A DNA stretch of 64,000 nucleotides from Kappaphycus alvarezii (GCA_002205965.3 NADL03000602.1:868001-932000), one strand, 5' to 3'. Shown: positions 1-11,922, numbered from the stretch's first letter. Notes: a model not told the origin generated them from the sequence alone. Program-made: numbers and translations.

Positions 1-1718
1 ATGATTATTCCTCGCAAGAAGACATGCAGAATAGCCAACAAATTGCTGATTCTACGGCTCAAGCTCAACAACATGAGCCCGAAATTCCTGCTCCCCATAG
101 ATCATCCAGAATTTCTAGAAAGCCAAGGCGCTTCCATGATTCAGAAACAGCACTTATTTCTACTAGAGTACCTGAATCATATGAAGAAGCTATTTCTGCC
201 GATAATATCGACTTATGGATGCCTGGAATCAAGAAGGAGGAAGATTCAATACAGGAAAATGGAACTTTTGAGCTCGTTTCGCGAAAGCAGGAAATGCACG
301 TCATCCCTTGCCGTTATGTCTTTCGTGTTAAGCCCGAAGTTGGGCCGAAAGTCCGAATAGTCTCCAAATGTTTCAGACAAGTTCCAGGGTTGGAATATAA
401 CGACACCTGTGCTCCTGTAGTCTCTCTGCCGGTAGTGCGCACGTTCCTGTGCTTTACAAACTTCTTCAATCTGGAATGCGATCAGATGGACGTGGTGACT
501 GCATTTCTCAACAGAGACCTAGACGAAGAAATATACATGGAAGTTCCGTCTGGTTTTCGCGACTCAGACAGACCGGATTTGGAATGTAAGCTCCTGAAAG
601 CCCTCTATGGACTCAAACAAGCTCCTCGTCAGAGGTATGCCAAGATCCGTGAATATCTTACTCGGGAACTTAAGTTCTCAAGCAACCCTCACGAATCTTG
701 TCTTTACGTCTATCGCAATGAATCTTTAGTCTGCATAATAGTTCTATATGTCGATGATTTGTTTATTGCAGGAAACATCAGGTTCATGCTTGACAAAATG
801 AAGACAGAATTGAAAAAGCGCTTCAACGTGAAGGACTTGGGCGAAGTGAAGGAGTTTCTCGGTATCCAAAGAAGTCGTGACCGGGCAAAACGAGCAATGC
901 ATCTTTCACAAAAGTCCTACGTCGAGAAAATATTGGACAGATTCCAAATCTCTGAGTCGAAACCCGTTAATAACCCTATGGTATCAACAGAATCGCTTAA
1001 TGAAAACTTCAAGGGAGAAGAAATCCAGCCAAATGTTCCCTATCGATCTGCCATTGGCAGTCTCATGTACTTGATGATATGCACCCGTCCAGACATTGCT
1101 TTCCCTGTTGGCAAACTATCACAACACTGCGAAATGCCTCTCGTCAGCCATTGGACAGCACTCAAACGAGTCTATCGTTACATAAATGGAACAAGAGAGC
1201 TAGGAGTTTGCTACGTTCCCCCTTCGTCACCCTAAATTCAAGGATACAGCGATTCTGACTGGGCTGGTTGTAGGCTGACTGGAAAGTCAACAGAAATTTT
1301 CGTCTCCATGATGTCTGGAGGTCCGATATCATGGCGCTCAAAGAAAAAAGGGTGTTTAGCCTTGTCTTCCTGTGAGGCAGAACATATTTCGCTCTGTACA
1401 GCTTTTAAGGAGGCAGTTTGGTTGTCTAATCTTCTTTGTGGTCTATTGGGTGCGAAAGAACCAACTCCTATAACGATGATGGTTGGTAACTCCGGCTCCA
1501 TCAGCTCTGCGAAAAACCAATCAATTAATTAGCGTAACAAACAAATTGACATACGCTATCATTATGTCCGCGAAGCTGTTGTAGCAAAACAAGTGCTCGT
1601 ATCCTATTGTCACACTGGGGAGAAAGTCTCGGATATTTTAACGAAACCTTGACTTCGTGTCAAATTTGCTGCATTTCGTGATGCTCTGGGAATTTCAAAG
1701 GCGATTCTCCGCAAGTAG
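1..1718 (+). pseudogene. Ty1/copia polyprotein, RT and RNase H (3' part, broken)
   Basis: This is the 3' part of a copia-type gag-pol; the frame is open from the window edge. Reverse transcriptase spans about 1-1235. Counted from the ATG at 24, it has the conserved D in QMDVVTAFLN (about residue 156), LYGLKQAP (194-201) and the catalytic YVDD (242-245), so the RT core looks intact. TAA at 1233-1235 breaks the frame. The same frame then runs on into RNase H (YSDSDWAG, then SCEAEHISLCTAFKEAVWL) and into the polyprotein end (QIDIRYHYVREAV, DILTKP), with further stops at 1530 (TAG) and 1650 (TGA) and the final TAG at 1716. Three in-frame stops and no frameshift suggest point decay. Integrase and gag lie upstream of the window. 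The family call is firm; activity is very unlikely. Confidence 0.92.
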
Positions 1719-1741
1719 TACTTTCATAAGGTTCCTAATTC

Positions 1742-1782
1742 GAGGGGGAGCAACAAGAATTAGTTTCTAGTTTAAAGGGGCG
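1742..1782 (+). other. Polypurine tract region of the copia element
   Basis: Purine runs GAGGGGGAGC (1742-1751) and AAAGGGG (1774-1780) follow the copia stop closely, where plus-strand priming occurs in this family. The second run ends just before a TGTTAA that could begin the 3' LTR. Confidence 0.5.
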
Positions 1783-2459
1783 TGTTAAAGGAAGTACCCA
1801 GCTACTCAAAAGCTATACTGACTGTTATTGTAAGACTACAGAAGAGCTTACAGCCATGAAAAGTCTTCAATTATGTTTATCCTAGAATCTGACCGTTAAA
1901 GATCTTTGAGCTGATCAGCATTGGATCAGATCACATAGTTTAGAATTAATTTGTCACCGTCGTCTCCTGTCCTTCTGGAAAATTCCAGGAACAGCTCTAG
2001 ATCTTCGAGCAACCATGCTCAAAGTCTACATAAGACCGACCCTCACTTCGTTCTCGGCCTCAGTAAAAGATAATCACCTTCTCTCCTCTCAACTTTCTCT
2101 TTGGTCATTCACACTCTCTCTGCCCTCACTCCTCTTTTCTCTGTCTGTCTCCCTTCTCTCTTGCTCTCCTCGCTCGGCTTTCGACTCCTTTTCTGACATG
2201 TCAATCATTGCATTGACTCGATTTCTCTCAATTCACACCATCATACCAGCACCTATTTTATCGCATTCAGTAAATAGCACCAATATTAGGGGTCACAACT
2301 TAGCAACCTAGTCGTTTGCCTTTGCGTAAACTCCGGGCCTCGTAGCCCACTTAGGCTTCTTTTAGATGTGTCAATAAAATGTTTGCCTCATCCGTCCACC
2401 CTCCGGACTCTAACATTGCCATGCCCTACCCTAGGCCTTCGTCATTTCTTTCGTTAACA
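1783..2459 (+). repeat. Putative 3' LTR of the copia element
   Basis: The stretch starts TGTTAA just after a purine tract and ends TTAACA, giving perfect 6-bp inverted ends with TG...CA. It carries an AATAAA-type signal near 2372 and a pyrimidine-rich block around 2080-2190. The 5' LTR lies outside the window, so neither boundary can be checked against a second copy; an earlier end near 2297 or 2415 is possible. Confidence 0.45.
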
Positions 2460-2782
2460 TTTTCATGTCAATCTGCGGGTAGCCTTGCAATTTAGGCCTC
2501 GACATAAACCGCGGAATGAAACGCACCGAAGCGACGCTAAATACCTAAAGTTTTTCGCCGTTTCCAAAGTGAAAAGGAAGGAAATCATCGCTCTCTTGAA
2601 ACTCTCCACCACCATATGTCGCATTCCTTCCGTCAAAAGCCGACGGAGAGCCGTCCCTAGGTTGGGTCCTGAAAAGAACACTTTTCACGAGTACTACTCT
2701 CCACAACCTACTCTCAATTCATGCCATTTGACACATCAAGCCCGCCAACCAAAATTCCACCGCCACCCGCTTTCGCTGCGGG
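2460..2782. other. Spacer between copia and gypsy elements
   Basis: About 320 bp with overlapping open frames on both strands (for example 2485-2808 plus and 2463-2681 minus). None resembles a known protein and the plus frame runs into the LTR. I see no gene here. Confidence 0.4.
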
Positions 2783-3103
2783 TGTTGATGACAGTAGCTG
2801 GAAGGTGATTGTTATGTGTGTCTAGTAATATCTATGACGACTTTTTAGGGCAACGTACTGTACTTTCTATCTTTTACCTCGTAGTCTTTAATTGTTTTTT
2901 ATGGTCAAGTACAGTAGCGTACACTAAGTACACTACTATACCGACGACACTCAGCCACAGACCGCTCGGGTGTCGGTTATATAGCTAGCACCTGAGTCGG
3001 CTGGGCAGTTCGCAGGAGGTAGCGTCACCTAGCCACCCCTCCCTACTCCTAAACCTACGCCTCTGTACTGTCTTCTCCCAGTAACACCCTTTCGCTCCCA
3101 TCA
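2783..3103 (+). repeat. 5' LTR of Ty3/gypsy element 1
   Basis: The LTR begins TGTTGATG and ends CCCATCA. It matches 8630-8948 along its whole length, with about 13 substitutions and two 1-bp indels by eye (about 96% identity). It contains a TATATAG candidate TATA box at 2978-2984 and TACTGTAC/AGTACAGTA motifs around 2854 and 2909. The boundary is set by loss of similarity upstream of GGTGTTGATG and downstream of CATCA. Confidence 0.92.
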
Positions 3104-3121
3104 TGGTCCTCTTGCGCAGGG
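3104..3121 (+). promoter_or_regulatory. Putative primer binding site
   Basis: TGGTCCTCTTGCGCAGG lies immediately after the 5' LTR. It begins with the TGG complementary to a tRNA CCA end, as expected for minus-strand priming. I cannot assign the tRNA. Confidence 0.55.
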
Positions 3122-3450
3122 CCGATACTTAGACAGAACAAGATGTCAATGTTTACTCGATACCCTCTCTCTCAACAGCCGACCCTCGTATCCCGCGTGA
3201 AGTAGACTAGACGCTGTTATCCACGACCTTTCTATCCGACTAAGTTTCATGACTTCCGCGCCTTTTCAGCTTCGCGTCGAAATTCCGCGAGAGGAAAGGA
3301 CGCCAAATTTAGATGTCTTTTGTAAACTCAGTATCAGCCAAATTTAGGCGTCTGAAATGACCGGTCGCAGATACTCCCAGCACCAGCGCGGTCGTGTTCG
3401 ACGGCACGAGCGACGTACAAAAATTCTTCTTTTTCTTTGAGAATGTCGCA

Positions 3451-4060
3451 ATGGCATCCAAACCTGACGAGGAGAAAGCTCTTACTCTCCTCGACACATA
3501 GACGGCGCAGCGTTCGACTTCTGTTACGATATGTTTAGTTTGCGTCGAATGGCGAGCTCGTCCCCGAAGCGAAAAACTACGCCGAGGTTAAACAGAAGTT
3601 TCTCGAGCATTTCGCGAAGGATGAAGACCCGGAGGACGCCATCCGCCAAGCTCTAGAAGTTGGGCTTGAACTAGAATACATTCTTGGTTGTTTGAGGGAA
3701 ATTAAACGCCTCTACGAGAAGGCGTGGTTCGACAACACCGCCAGGTTCGGACTCCTTCGCACTGCCGCCTGTCGACACAAGGAGCTGCAGCAGTTCTTGG
3801 CATTTCGGGGACCTAAGGATTATCCGGTAATCGTCAAGGTGCTGAAGGACTTTTACTCTAATCGTGTGGCGTTTACTGGCCCTTCTAGCCGCACCACTGA
3901 AGTTCCTGCGGCAAGGTTGCTGGTTCGGCCGGATTAAAGGTCTAGGAACATCGAAGACCAGGTGGACGCTCTAGCCGAAGACCTTTCGAAGGTGACTCTT
4001 TTTCTGAAGAAGAATAAGGGAGACGACGGGGCTGGACCATCGTCAGCCCCAGGAAAAATA
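3451..4060 (+). pseudogene. Gypsy element 1 gag (frameshifted)
   Basis: A likely start is the ATG at 3451, followed by a Lys/Glu-rich N-terminus that hits an in-frame TAG after about 16 codons. Coding-like sequence then moves to another frame (EAKNYAEVKQKFLEHFAKD from about 3568). That frame continues through RLYEKAWFDNTARFGLL to a stop at 3935-3937, and after it through a helical segment (EDQVDALAEDLSKV). The charged helical composition and the position before the zinc knuckles fit capsid. At least two frame changes make it non-functional as read. The capsid fold is inferred, not matched to a specific profile. Confidence 0.65.
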
Positions 4061-5082
4061 ATAAGGTCCGCCAATGCTCTTACTGCAACGAGCTTGGACA
4101 TAACGCAATGAATTGCGAAAAGAACTTGCATCGTAACACCCGCTGTTCCCTTTGTGGAAAGATGGGTCACTCAGATGCTACGTGCTGGTCCAGCGGAAGA
4201 AGGGCAGAGATTAGAGAAGAAGCTCCCGCCGAGAAGAAAGAAGCCGGGGAAGGAAGTGACCGAGTGAACGACCTCCGAGAAGGCTCGTCCGAAACAGACT
4301 CCTCACAAGACGAAGGAGCGATTTTCTCCAAAATAAACGCCGACGGAGAGGCACTACCCAAACAGCCCCGTCAGGACAATCATGGAGGAATTCCGATCTC
4401 TCGCCTCGTAACTGTTCCCCACGCTAGCGTTATGCAGCCGGTCCGAGCCCTACCCCCGGAAGTATTTCGAATCATTAGCCGTAAGAAGAAGGCGAAGAAA
4501 TCGAACCGCGGGAAGAAGAATTCGAATGAGCTGCAGGAATACGTAGGGAAATACGACGTTGTTTCCGAGCTTGCAAACGCAAATTGTGGTTTGGCATTCG
4601 GTCAGCTTCTCCGTGGAAATGCTGAAGGAGTTATCAAAGTCATGCGCCGTTTGTTCACAAAACAGTCTATTTCACATGTCACAGTCGTCTCAAATTCGGG
4701 TCATCGTTTATTACGGTTGGTTCAACTCAAAGTTTACGGTACCGAGGTCTGGGCTCTACTAGACTCCGGAGCCGTACCGTACGCCATTTCAGCTGATTTG
4801 TCTAGACCCCTTTACTTTTCACCGAACTTCACGTCTAAAAGAATAACTGTTGCGAATGGTGACAGCTCTTCCTGTGTAGGTTCTCTGGTCAAGGTTCCGA
4901 CGACCTTTGGGGACCAAGCCGTGAAACTAGACTTCCTTGTCATCGAGAAGTCTCCTTTCGACCTAATAATAGGCCTCCCTACGCTCACATCTATGCGCGC
5001 GAATGTGGATTTCGAGGCACAGAGCGTCCGTTTAACCATTGGTTCCGAAGAAGTTGTGCTCCCGCTCGAGCCTGATACTTAG
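4061..5082 (+). pseudogene. Gypsy element 1 nucleocapsid zinc knuckles and aspartic protease
   Basis: Two CX2CX4HX4C retroviral-type zinc knuckles lie in tandem: CSYCNELGHNAMNC just before and across the ATG at 4108, then CSLCGKMGHSDATC. A Lys/Ser/Glu-rich linker follows, then a retropepsin domain with catalytic LLDSGA (Asp codon at 4762), VTVANGD-like flap residues and the LIIGLPTL element that closes the fold. The frame is open from about 4049 to the stop at 5080-5082, so this is one of the better preserved segments. The upstream capsid segment is in another frame, so it would not be made as one gag protein from this copy. Confidence 0.88.
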
Positions 5083-5115
5083 TCTACCGAGAAGAAACTA
5101 GCCGAGGGTGAGGAG

Positions 5116-6700
5116 ATGGGGACTCCCAGTGAATATTTTACTTCTGATTCGAACGCCGGTCCGGAGTCCTCGGACTCTTCGGAAGAAGAGCTGGTCCTAG
5201 CCATCCGCGAGGACAACTTTCCCGGACCGAGCGACGGTCCCCTCAGTGAAGAAAGCACCACCGACGAAGAAGAAAAGAAGGAGAAAATGTGGGATGCTCT
5301 GAGAGCTCGACTTGATCATTTGAAAGAAGAAACGCAAGGTGAGATAAATGGGTTGCTTCCCGACATGGGAATTGCGGCTTGGACTATAGACGAGCTACGT
5401 TCTTCAGCCGTGCCGACGAAGCATTCCTTTGAAATGAAGGACCCTACCCCGATGTATCACAGGGCTCGCCGACTGTCGCCTCGAAACAACGAAATCGCCC
5501 GTCGAGAAATCGATGGCATGTTAGATGCTGGGATCATCACCCCAGCGTCCTCGGCGTGGTCGTTCCCAGTGGTTATCGTGACGAAAAAGGACGGTAGACC
5601 TCGTTTCTGCGTGGATTATCGCACTCTGATCCGCAAGATGAAGGCGGATCGTTGGCCACTACCTAAGATAGAAGAGATCTTCGGCGACCTAAAGGGTAGC
5701 TCTATATTCACCACTCTTGATTTGTTTGCGGGATACTGGCAAATCTGCATGGCCGAAGAGTGTAAGGAGATGAATACGTTCGTCAGCCGTTTTGGTACCT
5801 TCAAGTTCAAGGTGATGCCATTTGGTCTAATGAAAGCGCCTTCCACATTTCAGCGCATGATGGATTACGTACTGAAGGGCATTCCCTTCGCCCGTGTCTA
5901 TCTTGATGATGTCTTTATCTTATCCAACTCTATGGAGGAGCATATTGATCATCTGGCTGTCGTTTTCAAGGCAGTTGGGGACGCAGGACTTAAACTTAAG
6001 ATTGCAAAATGCGTGTTTGCTATACCAAGCGTAAAGCTGCTTGGTCACTTCGTAGACAAACGTGGAGCCCGCTTCGACGACAAGAAGATTGACGCCATCA
6101 AAAGGGCTCCCGTTCCTACCACTTCAACGGAGTTGCGTAGCTTTCTTGGCCTCGCCGGGTATTATCATCGCTTCATCAAGGACTTTGTCGGAATATCCTC
6201 TGCCCTTCAAGCAGCAATTTAGGGTAATAGGAAGCTCGAATGGACTGAGGAGATGACTGCCGCCTTCGAAACTCTGAAAGAGAAGCTTACTTCTCCGCCG
6301 GTGCTAGCCTTCCCGGACTTTGAGTCCCCTTCATCGTGGAAACCGACGCTTCTAATGTCGCCGTTGGGGCAGTCCTGGCCCAGAAAAAGAAAGATGACAA
6401 GACTCATCCCGTGCAGTACGCAAGCCGGACGAAGAACTCAGCAGAGCGTAACTATTCCGCCTGCGGGAGGGAAGCATCGCCGTTATTTTCGCTTTAAGGA
6501 AATTCAGAGCGTACATGTTATCGACGGAGCCCTTCAAGCTCGTTACCAACCATCGAGCCCTTCGTTATGCCTTCAAGAAGAAAAAAATTCAAGGAAGGAT
6601 AGTGCCATGGATGGACTTCATTGCGGAGTATGAATTCGAGGTGTAATACAGGCCAGGTGCGGGAAACGGAGCAGCTGATTTCCTCTCGCGTGCGGTACCT
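5116..6700 (+). pseudogene. Gypsy element 1 reverse transcriptase and RNase H
   Basis: The RT frame 5116-6222 (368 codons) has an acidic N-terminus and then the RT motifs in order: KKDGRPRFCVDYR, LDLFAGYWQI, FGTFKFKVMPFGLMKAPSTFQ and the catalytic YLDD (residues 262-265), then LGHFVDKRG and SFLGLAGYYHRFIKDF. A TAG at 6220-6222 interrupts the connection domain; the same frame then continues to about 6330. After a frameshift the RNase H runs through ETDASNVAVGAVLAQ and HPVQYASRTKNSAERNYS. Another shift leads to LVTNHRALRYAFKK, a TAA at 6644, and the terminal YRPGAGNGAADFLSR. The gene is a Ty3/gypsy pol with catalytic residues present but frame broken several times. Confidence 0.93.
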
Positions 6701-6742
6701 GCCGGGCCGTCCCCTGCCTCTAGACCTGATGAAGGAGACTCA

Positions 6743-7654
6743 GTGGCGGCGCTGGATTCTGCCGCTACCGAAGATAATCCCCTAATCGAACCTTTCCTCC
6801 TCGACGTCGCACATCATTTGCAAGGTTTGAAGATCCAAGTTGATGATGAAGAGAAGCGTCGTTCGGTCAAGCGTATGGCTAAAAGCTTCATGATTTGGGA
6901 AGGAAAGCTTCTTTGGCGAACCAGAAACTGGCAAAAATCTGTACCGTTTATGAAGGAAAAAATCGCGATATTGAAGAACTTTCACGACGATATCGGACAT
7001 TGGGATAAGGAGACGATGAAGAAATTTGTCATAGACCGTTATCGGTGGCCGCAGATACACCAAGACATTCACGACTACGTGAAAAGTTGTGAAGGGTGCC
7101 AGAAGACGAAGCCCCTTCCGCTGTACCGTACGACTTTGAATATCCCATTTACGAATATCTTCGAAACTTATTCGATCGATTTCGCGGGACCTCTGCAGAT
7201 ATCAAACGCCGGACAAAAGTATTTGCTCATCGCAGTCGAGCATTTGACAGGTTGGCCAATCGCAGTAGCCATCACATACTCGTCGGCTGCAACTGTCTCC
7301 CAGTTCATCGAGAGTGAACTTATGCACCCTTTTGGTCCCTCGAAGACCATTATCAGCGACAACGCTGGGTGCTTCACCGCTGCCGCCGTCGCTGACTTCA
7401 TGAAGAAACATGGAATTACCTGGACTACTGTTCTCGCGTATTCTCCCATGTGTAATGGTGGAGACGAAAAGATGGTACGAAACATCAAGACGGCCGTGAA
7501 GAAGATGGTTGTCGGCCAAGGCATAGATTGGGAAGAGTGTTTGCCTCGTGTCTTGTACGGATACCGCCGCCTTCGCCTTTCCGCGGGAGCTTCGCCGCTC
7601 GAACTGATGTTCGGAGTATTTCCGGGCATGAGTCCTTCCGACCCGTCGCGTTGA
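6743..7654 (+). pseudogene. Gypsy element 1 integrase, HHCC and DDE core
   Basis: A 303-codon frame. The HHCC zinc module is FHDDIGHWDKE...CEGCQ. The DDE core has SIDFAGPL (first Asp), IISDNAGCF (second Asp) and NGGDEKMVR (catalytic Glu), with normal spacing. LELMFG near the end is the usual C-terminal landmark. The frame stops at 7652-7654 and the integrase tail continues in another frame. The catalytic triad is preserved, which suggests the copy is not very old. Confidence 0.93.
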
Positions 7655-7998
7655 TGGACTGCGCTTCCGATACACATCGCAAGATGGCACTTCTGGCCTC
7701 CTTTGCCCTTCGCGTTCATCGTCGGGAGGAAAAGATGCATAGAATGGGTGATTCAACTTCTACAGAGCCTCGCATGTTCAACGTGGGGGATTGGGTTCTA
7801 GTGGCACATAGCCAGGCGTTAACTTCGGCCGCAAAGTGGCCTGCACTCCGTTCTCGCTATTACGGGCCTTGCCGCGTTTGGAAAGTTGCTCATACCCGAT
7901 ACTGGCTCATCTCAAACAGGGGTCGCCATTCGCGCCGCGCCATCTACGCGAGGAGACTAGTTCCTTTTGTCTTGCACTCGAGCCACCTGAAGACCTAG
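7655..7998 (+). pseudogene. Gypsy element 1 integrase C-terminal domain
   Basis: Continuation of the integrase in a second frame: FNVGDWVLVAHSQALT, then AAKWPALRSRYYGPCRV and ARRLVPF, ending TAG at 7996-7998. GDWVLV plus the RYYGP turn is the SH3-like/GPY-type tail of Ty3/gypsy integrases. No chromodomain is visible. The same tail, diverged, occurs in the minus-strand element at 17.5 kb (SKWPAFHTKYSNPCV), which shows the two elements belong to one lineage. Confidence 0.85.
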
Positions 7999-8629
7999 GA
8001 GCAATTGATTGAGCCGTGATATCCATCGTTCGTCCGTTCTTTAATGCTCTTTTTGTCTTTCTCTTTTGTTTGTTGAGTAATAAGCAGCCATATGGAATCT
8101 CAATTTGCCTCTTCGAGCGAAAAAGACCGACTCTGGACTATTCTACACCCTCGAGAAGTGTTATCTTCTCACCCCGCACTCCTGCACCATAGGTTCCTAT
8201 GCTCGGTTCTGCGCACAGTTGATCTTTGCTCTGATCGCATTCCAGCTTTTCCCTAACCGCGGTCTGTTTCGTATGCGCCATCCTACTAATCCACAGGGGA
8301 TTTTGGGGCGACAATACCACCGGATTCCTTCGGCTCTACACGCTCAGTGGATAGCCCAGTCGTGGAGGCTTTGTGTGACCTGAATCAACACTAAGCTTTG
8401 AGGCGAAGGCGGTGCGCGGGAGGAAATGGAAGCCTCTGAGGGTAAAAGGCCTCAAGAGTTGGTGGCTTGGTGCTTGGTTGCGGGCAAGAAAGTGAACGAT
8501 TGTGTTGCGATTGGGGGAGGAGGTGTGTGCAAGTGTGTGTGAGGGTGTGCAAGGGTCGGCCGATCTCTACCTTGAGATGATCGAGCTCACTGTATACTGC
8601 ACCCGGTTTGCAGTTTGAGGACGGGTTGG
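7999..8629 (+). other. Gypsy element 1 3' untranslated region
   Basis: About 630 bp between the integrase stop and the 3' LTR. A GT-rich tract lies at about 8523-8556. A purine-rich GTTTGAGGACGGGTTGG immediately precedes the LTR and is the polypurine tract candidate. No env-like gene is seen. Confidence 0.6.
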
Positions 8630-8948
8630 TGTTGATGAAAGTGGCTAGAAGGTGATTGTTATGTGTTTCTAGTAATATCTATGACGACTTTTAGGGCAAC
8701 GTACTGTACTTTCTATCTTTTACCTCGTAGTCTTTAATTATTTTTTATGGTCAAGTACAGTAGCTTACACTAAGTACACTACTGTACCGACGACACTCAG
8801 CCACATACCGCTCGGGTGTCGGTTATATAGCTAGCACCTGAGTCGGCTGGACAGTTCGCAGGAGGTAGCGTCACCTAGCCACCCTCCCTACTTCTAAACC
8901 TACGCCTCTGTACTGTCTTCTCCCAATAACCCACTTTCGCTCCCATCA
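8630..8948 (+). repeat. 3' LTR of Ty3/gypsy element 1
   Basis: Second copy of the LTR at 2783-3103, starting TGTTGATG and ending CCCATCA; see that entry for identity. The element spans 2783-8948 (6166 bp). Flanks are GCGGG on the left and CGGAG on the right, so no perfect 5-bp target duplication is visible. Confidence 0.92.
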
Positions 8949-11280
8949 CGGAGGTGAAAAAATAGCCTTTCGACACGAAAGAATAAATTCAGGAAGTTAC
9001 CATCGTCTTCTGAAGAACTCCTGAAAATGGCCTGAAACCTTTCGCCCGGATGTAGGTCATGGCGTTTCTGAGGAACTAGCCTCGGCCAGTGATATTCGTA
9101 CCATTTCAGTAATGTAGAGTTGTTATTACATATCTTTACAGTATTATGATATTAATGATTAATTCAGTATTATCCAATGGACGATAAGTAAACCTACTTC
9201 ATTTCCTGCGGAACAGGGCTCCGACGGCTGAAAAAGACAGTCTCTTTCGCCTGCCATTCAGTACCATGCAGAAGGATGCGACGCCGACAAGACACACCGC
9301 GGAAGAGAGACCTTGACGACAACCATGCAGCGCAGCTTTACAGCACCGTTCGAAACGCAACGCCATGTTAGCCCCATTTACGTTTAGTCCAACGTGCTCC
9401 GCGGCCGAGAGGTAGCGGTACTGCCGACAAGGATATCGACAAAATCGGTACAGCGAGATCGCAGCGGTCGCAGCATGTCGATCTGGTGATGGGGTGAATG
9501 GAGTGTTTGTTGGGTGGTTTATTTAAATGTTTGGGTAAATGGGTGGTACGTGTACTTGATTTTACTTATTAAGGCAATAGAGGCCTAATGTTAGTAGCTA
9601 CTGACATATCCTAAGAACGGAGATTCTCTGGGGGGTACGTACTTCAAGTTGTGACATTAGTTGTCGCTCAAAACTCCTTCCAACAAAAAATGGCATTATT
9701 CTGGACAAGTATCGCCGCGTGACGAGCTAATGTTGTTTGCCGCACATCAGCAATCGGAACGGCTGCCCGTGCGGCAATAACAGTCGCTACTCGGTTGTTG
9801 AAGTCCCGGTAATAGGGTTGCACGAAGTACATACGGTTAGATCTTAACCGTATAGTTAGGACGTGCGCAGTCCCCAGTAGATACTGAACGCATTAAACTT
9901 CTTTCTTTTTGCAAATGATGGAAATATTACGGAATGAGCCATATGAACTTGCATTCAAACCAGCAGCGCAAATGCTATGCTCAAGTCTGCTCTAAAATTA
10001 TGTAAAACTTTTCTGTTAAGGAGCGATTTTTTCTTGGTGCTGGTTGGCTAAATTTGTCCGTTTGGCCTTGCCGTGGGTCCACTGGGGTCAGATCCATTCT
10101 GTAAGCAGGCCATTACACGTGTCGTTGCTGCACACAGGGAGCCAATGACGTTGTACTACTTACAGCAATGGTAAATTCGAAATCTAACATTCACTGTAGA
10201 TTTTTGACGTAGAAAGCACTATTTTACGTCCACATTTCTCCGGTTCCATCATTCATCGAAGTGGAATCCGGGCATTGCCAGAGTTAAATGCCGACAGTAT
10301 TTCGTCAGTTTCAACCAAAAGTGTTCAAACTTATCAACTTTTCTTTGCAAAAAATGGCAAACAGTCAAAGGTATGTTGTACACTATTACACATAAAATAT
10401 TTAGGAATAATTACTGGGAGTATACAGTTGTTTAATCTCCTTTGAGATCCATTGGATACGTGGGTCACTACACAGGTGCACACTGTTCAAGTTTCATTAC
10501 TTAGACTGGGGACTGTCTCTTCTGATGCCATTCTCTATTGGAACGCAACAACGTGCCTTATATAGCTGCGCGGATGTAGATTACCACCAGTTACTCGCCA
10601 TAGCATACGAGTTGCAAATCTGTCAATCTTGCATTCTGCTCATTCTGATTACTCTGCATTCCCCAGTCCATTTCTTGTCCCATGGCGCCGAGTGATCGTT
10701 ACAATGTCAGTTCAATGTACCAGTATCGGCCCTGGACATTGGTGCATTCCCCTTGGTCGCGTATCTTCATGGTCTAACCCATTCGCTCTGTCTTGTCAAT
10801 GCACCTCATTCGTCAGTGTATTGCAAGACTCATAGCTCGATCAACTTCATGGAGAAAACCTTAATGTATGTCCATGCAGATTCGAAGGAGGACCCTTCGT
10901 GTACTAAGAGACTGTAACAAATGAGCACTATTACGTATATCATTGGTAAAATGCAATACAATTTAGATCAAACTTCATATCAACAATCCAAACAAGCTCT
11001 ACGTCACTTAACAACAGTAATGTCCCCGGTCGCCGCGGTCGGTCACTGCCGCCGGTAAGTCGGGTATTTACAGGTTAAAATACTAGCACTACACTGTCAG
11101 GTGCTATGATGTCTCTACATTAAGGAGAAATCCAGTACAGACGTACATATGTACATATGTGAGAGTAGGGAAATGTGGGGTGATTTAATATTTGAAAGAC
11201 ATAGTCGGTTGTGGCCCGCAATATCCTACAGGGTGAGGGTGAATTTATGATGTCTCTACAGGGGGTATGTCTAACAGCTG
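8949..11280. other. Intergenic region, no gene recognised
   Basis: About 2.3 kb without a convincing coding frame. Local features are an imperfect GC-rich inverted repeat near 11027-11050 and an ACATATGTACATATGT palindrome near 11144-11159. The short open frame at 10629-10835 has no recognisable motif. Confidence 0.5.
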
Positions 11281-11922
11281 TTGAACTTTACAAGAAGACA
11301 ACGGCCGCTCTTCGAAAATCATCCATCCAAACAACACCAGCAACCCCAAGCACTGCCTGGCAATGAATCCCTCTCTACGCACTCCATCTTTATCTTCCAT
11401 CGCCCTCATCCCTCCGCCCTCAGCCCTCCTAGCCCCACTCCCTGCCTCCATCTCTTCCCCTATCTCCAAAGCCTGTACGGCCTAACCCCCAACCGCTGCA
11501 ACATCCTCACCATCCCCGTGCTCGTGTGCCACCGCATCGTCCATGTCGCCACTATGGCACCAAATCTACAGGTCGTCATGTTCCTCTTCGATCGCAATCT
11601 TCCCCTACTAAGCCTCCACTACTATATCCCTTCTTGCCCCACGCCTTATCTCTCCTATTATCCCCACTTTTTACTCTCCTCGAACCCTACAGGCCTTGCA
11701 TGGAATCGCCTGCCATACTTTGCAGCGCCTGATTGCTGTCGGCTTCATCTGCTCCCTGTTATAACCTCTTGGACACACATTTTTCTTGCGTCCGCCCCAA
11801 ATCCCCATGTCAGTGTCCTCAGTCGTCCCAACAGTATCCCCCCAGGTCTTTTCATGACGCAATCACGAGATGAATTGACCAGATACTGTCTCACGCCAAA
11901 ATTGTTGTGGTTTAAAATTTAG
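11281..11922 (+). CDS. Hypothetical Pro/Ser/Leu-rich ORF
   Basis: A 213-codon open frame in a locally C-rich, G-poor patch, which by itself lowers stop frequency. The translation is rich in Pro, Ser, Leu and His, has no domain, signal peptide or clear membrane segment that I recognise, and has no neighbour in operon-like spacing. It could be a chance ORF. Confidence 0.2.
   Translation: MNFTRRQRPLFENHPSKQHQQPQALPGNESLSTHSIFIFHRPHPSALSPPSPTPCLHLFPYLQSLYGLTPNRCNILTIPVLVCHRIVHVATMAPNLQVVMFLFDRNLPLLSLHYYIPSCPTPYLSYYPHFLLSSNPTGLAWNRLPYFAAPDCCRLHLLPVITSWTHIFLASAPNPHVSVLSRPNSIPPGLFMTQSRDELTRYCLTPKLLWFKI

Larger units (their letters stand above)
2783..8948 (+). mobile_element. Ty3/gypsy LTR retrotransposon 1 (full-length, inactive)
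   Basis: Complete order LTR, primer site, gag, zinc knuckles, protease, RT, RNase H, integrase, purine tract, LTR. The pol order with integrase after RNase H defines Ty3/gypsy (Metaviridae-type). Catalytic residues of protease, RT and integrase are present, but gag and pol carry several stops and frameshifts, so no autonomous product is expected as read. Confidence 0.93.

Noticed and set aside
1..1718. Reassigned stop codons as the cause of in-frame stops in the copia element
   Set aside because: Intact host genes here (Ap4A phosphorylase, folB) end normally at TAA, and all three different stops occur inside the copia frame; simple decay explains it.
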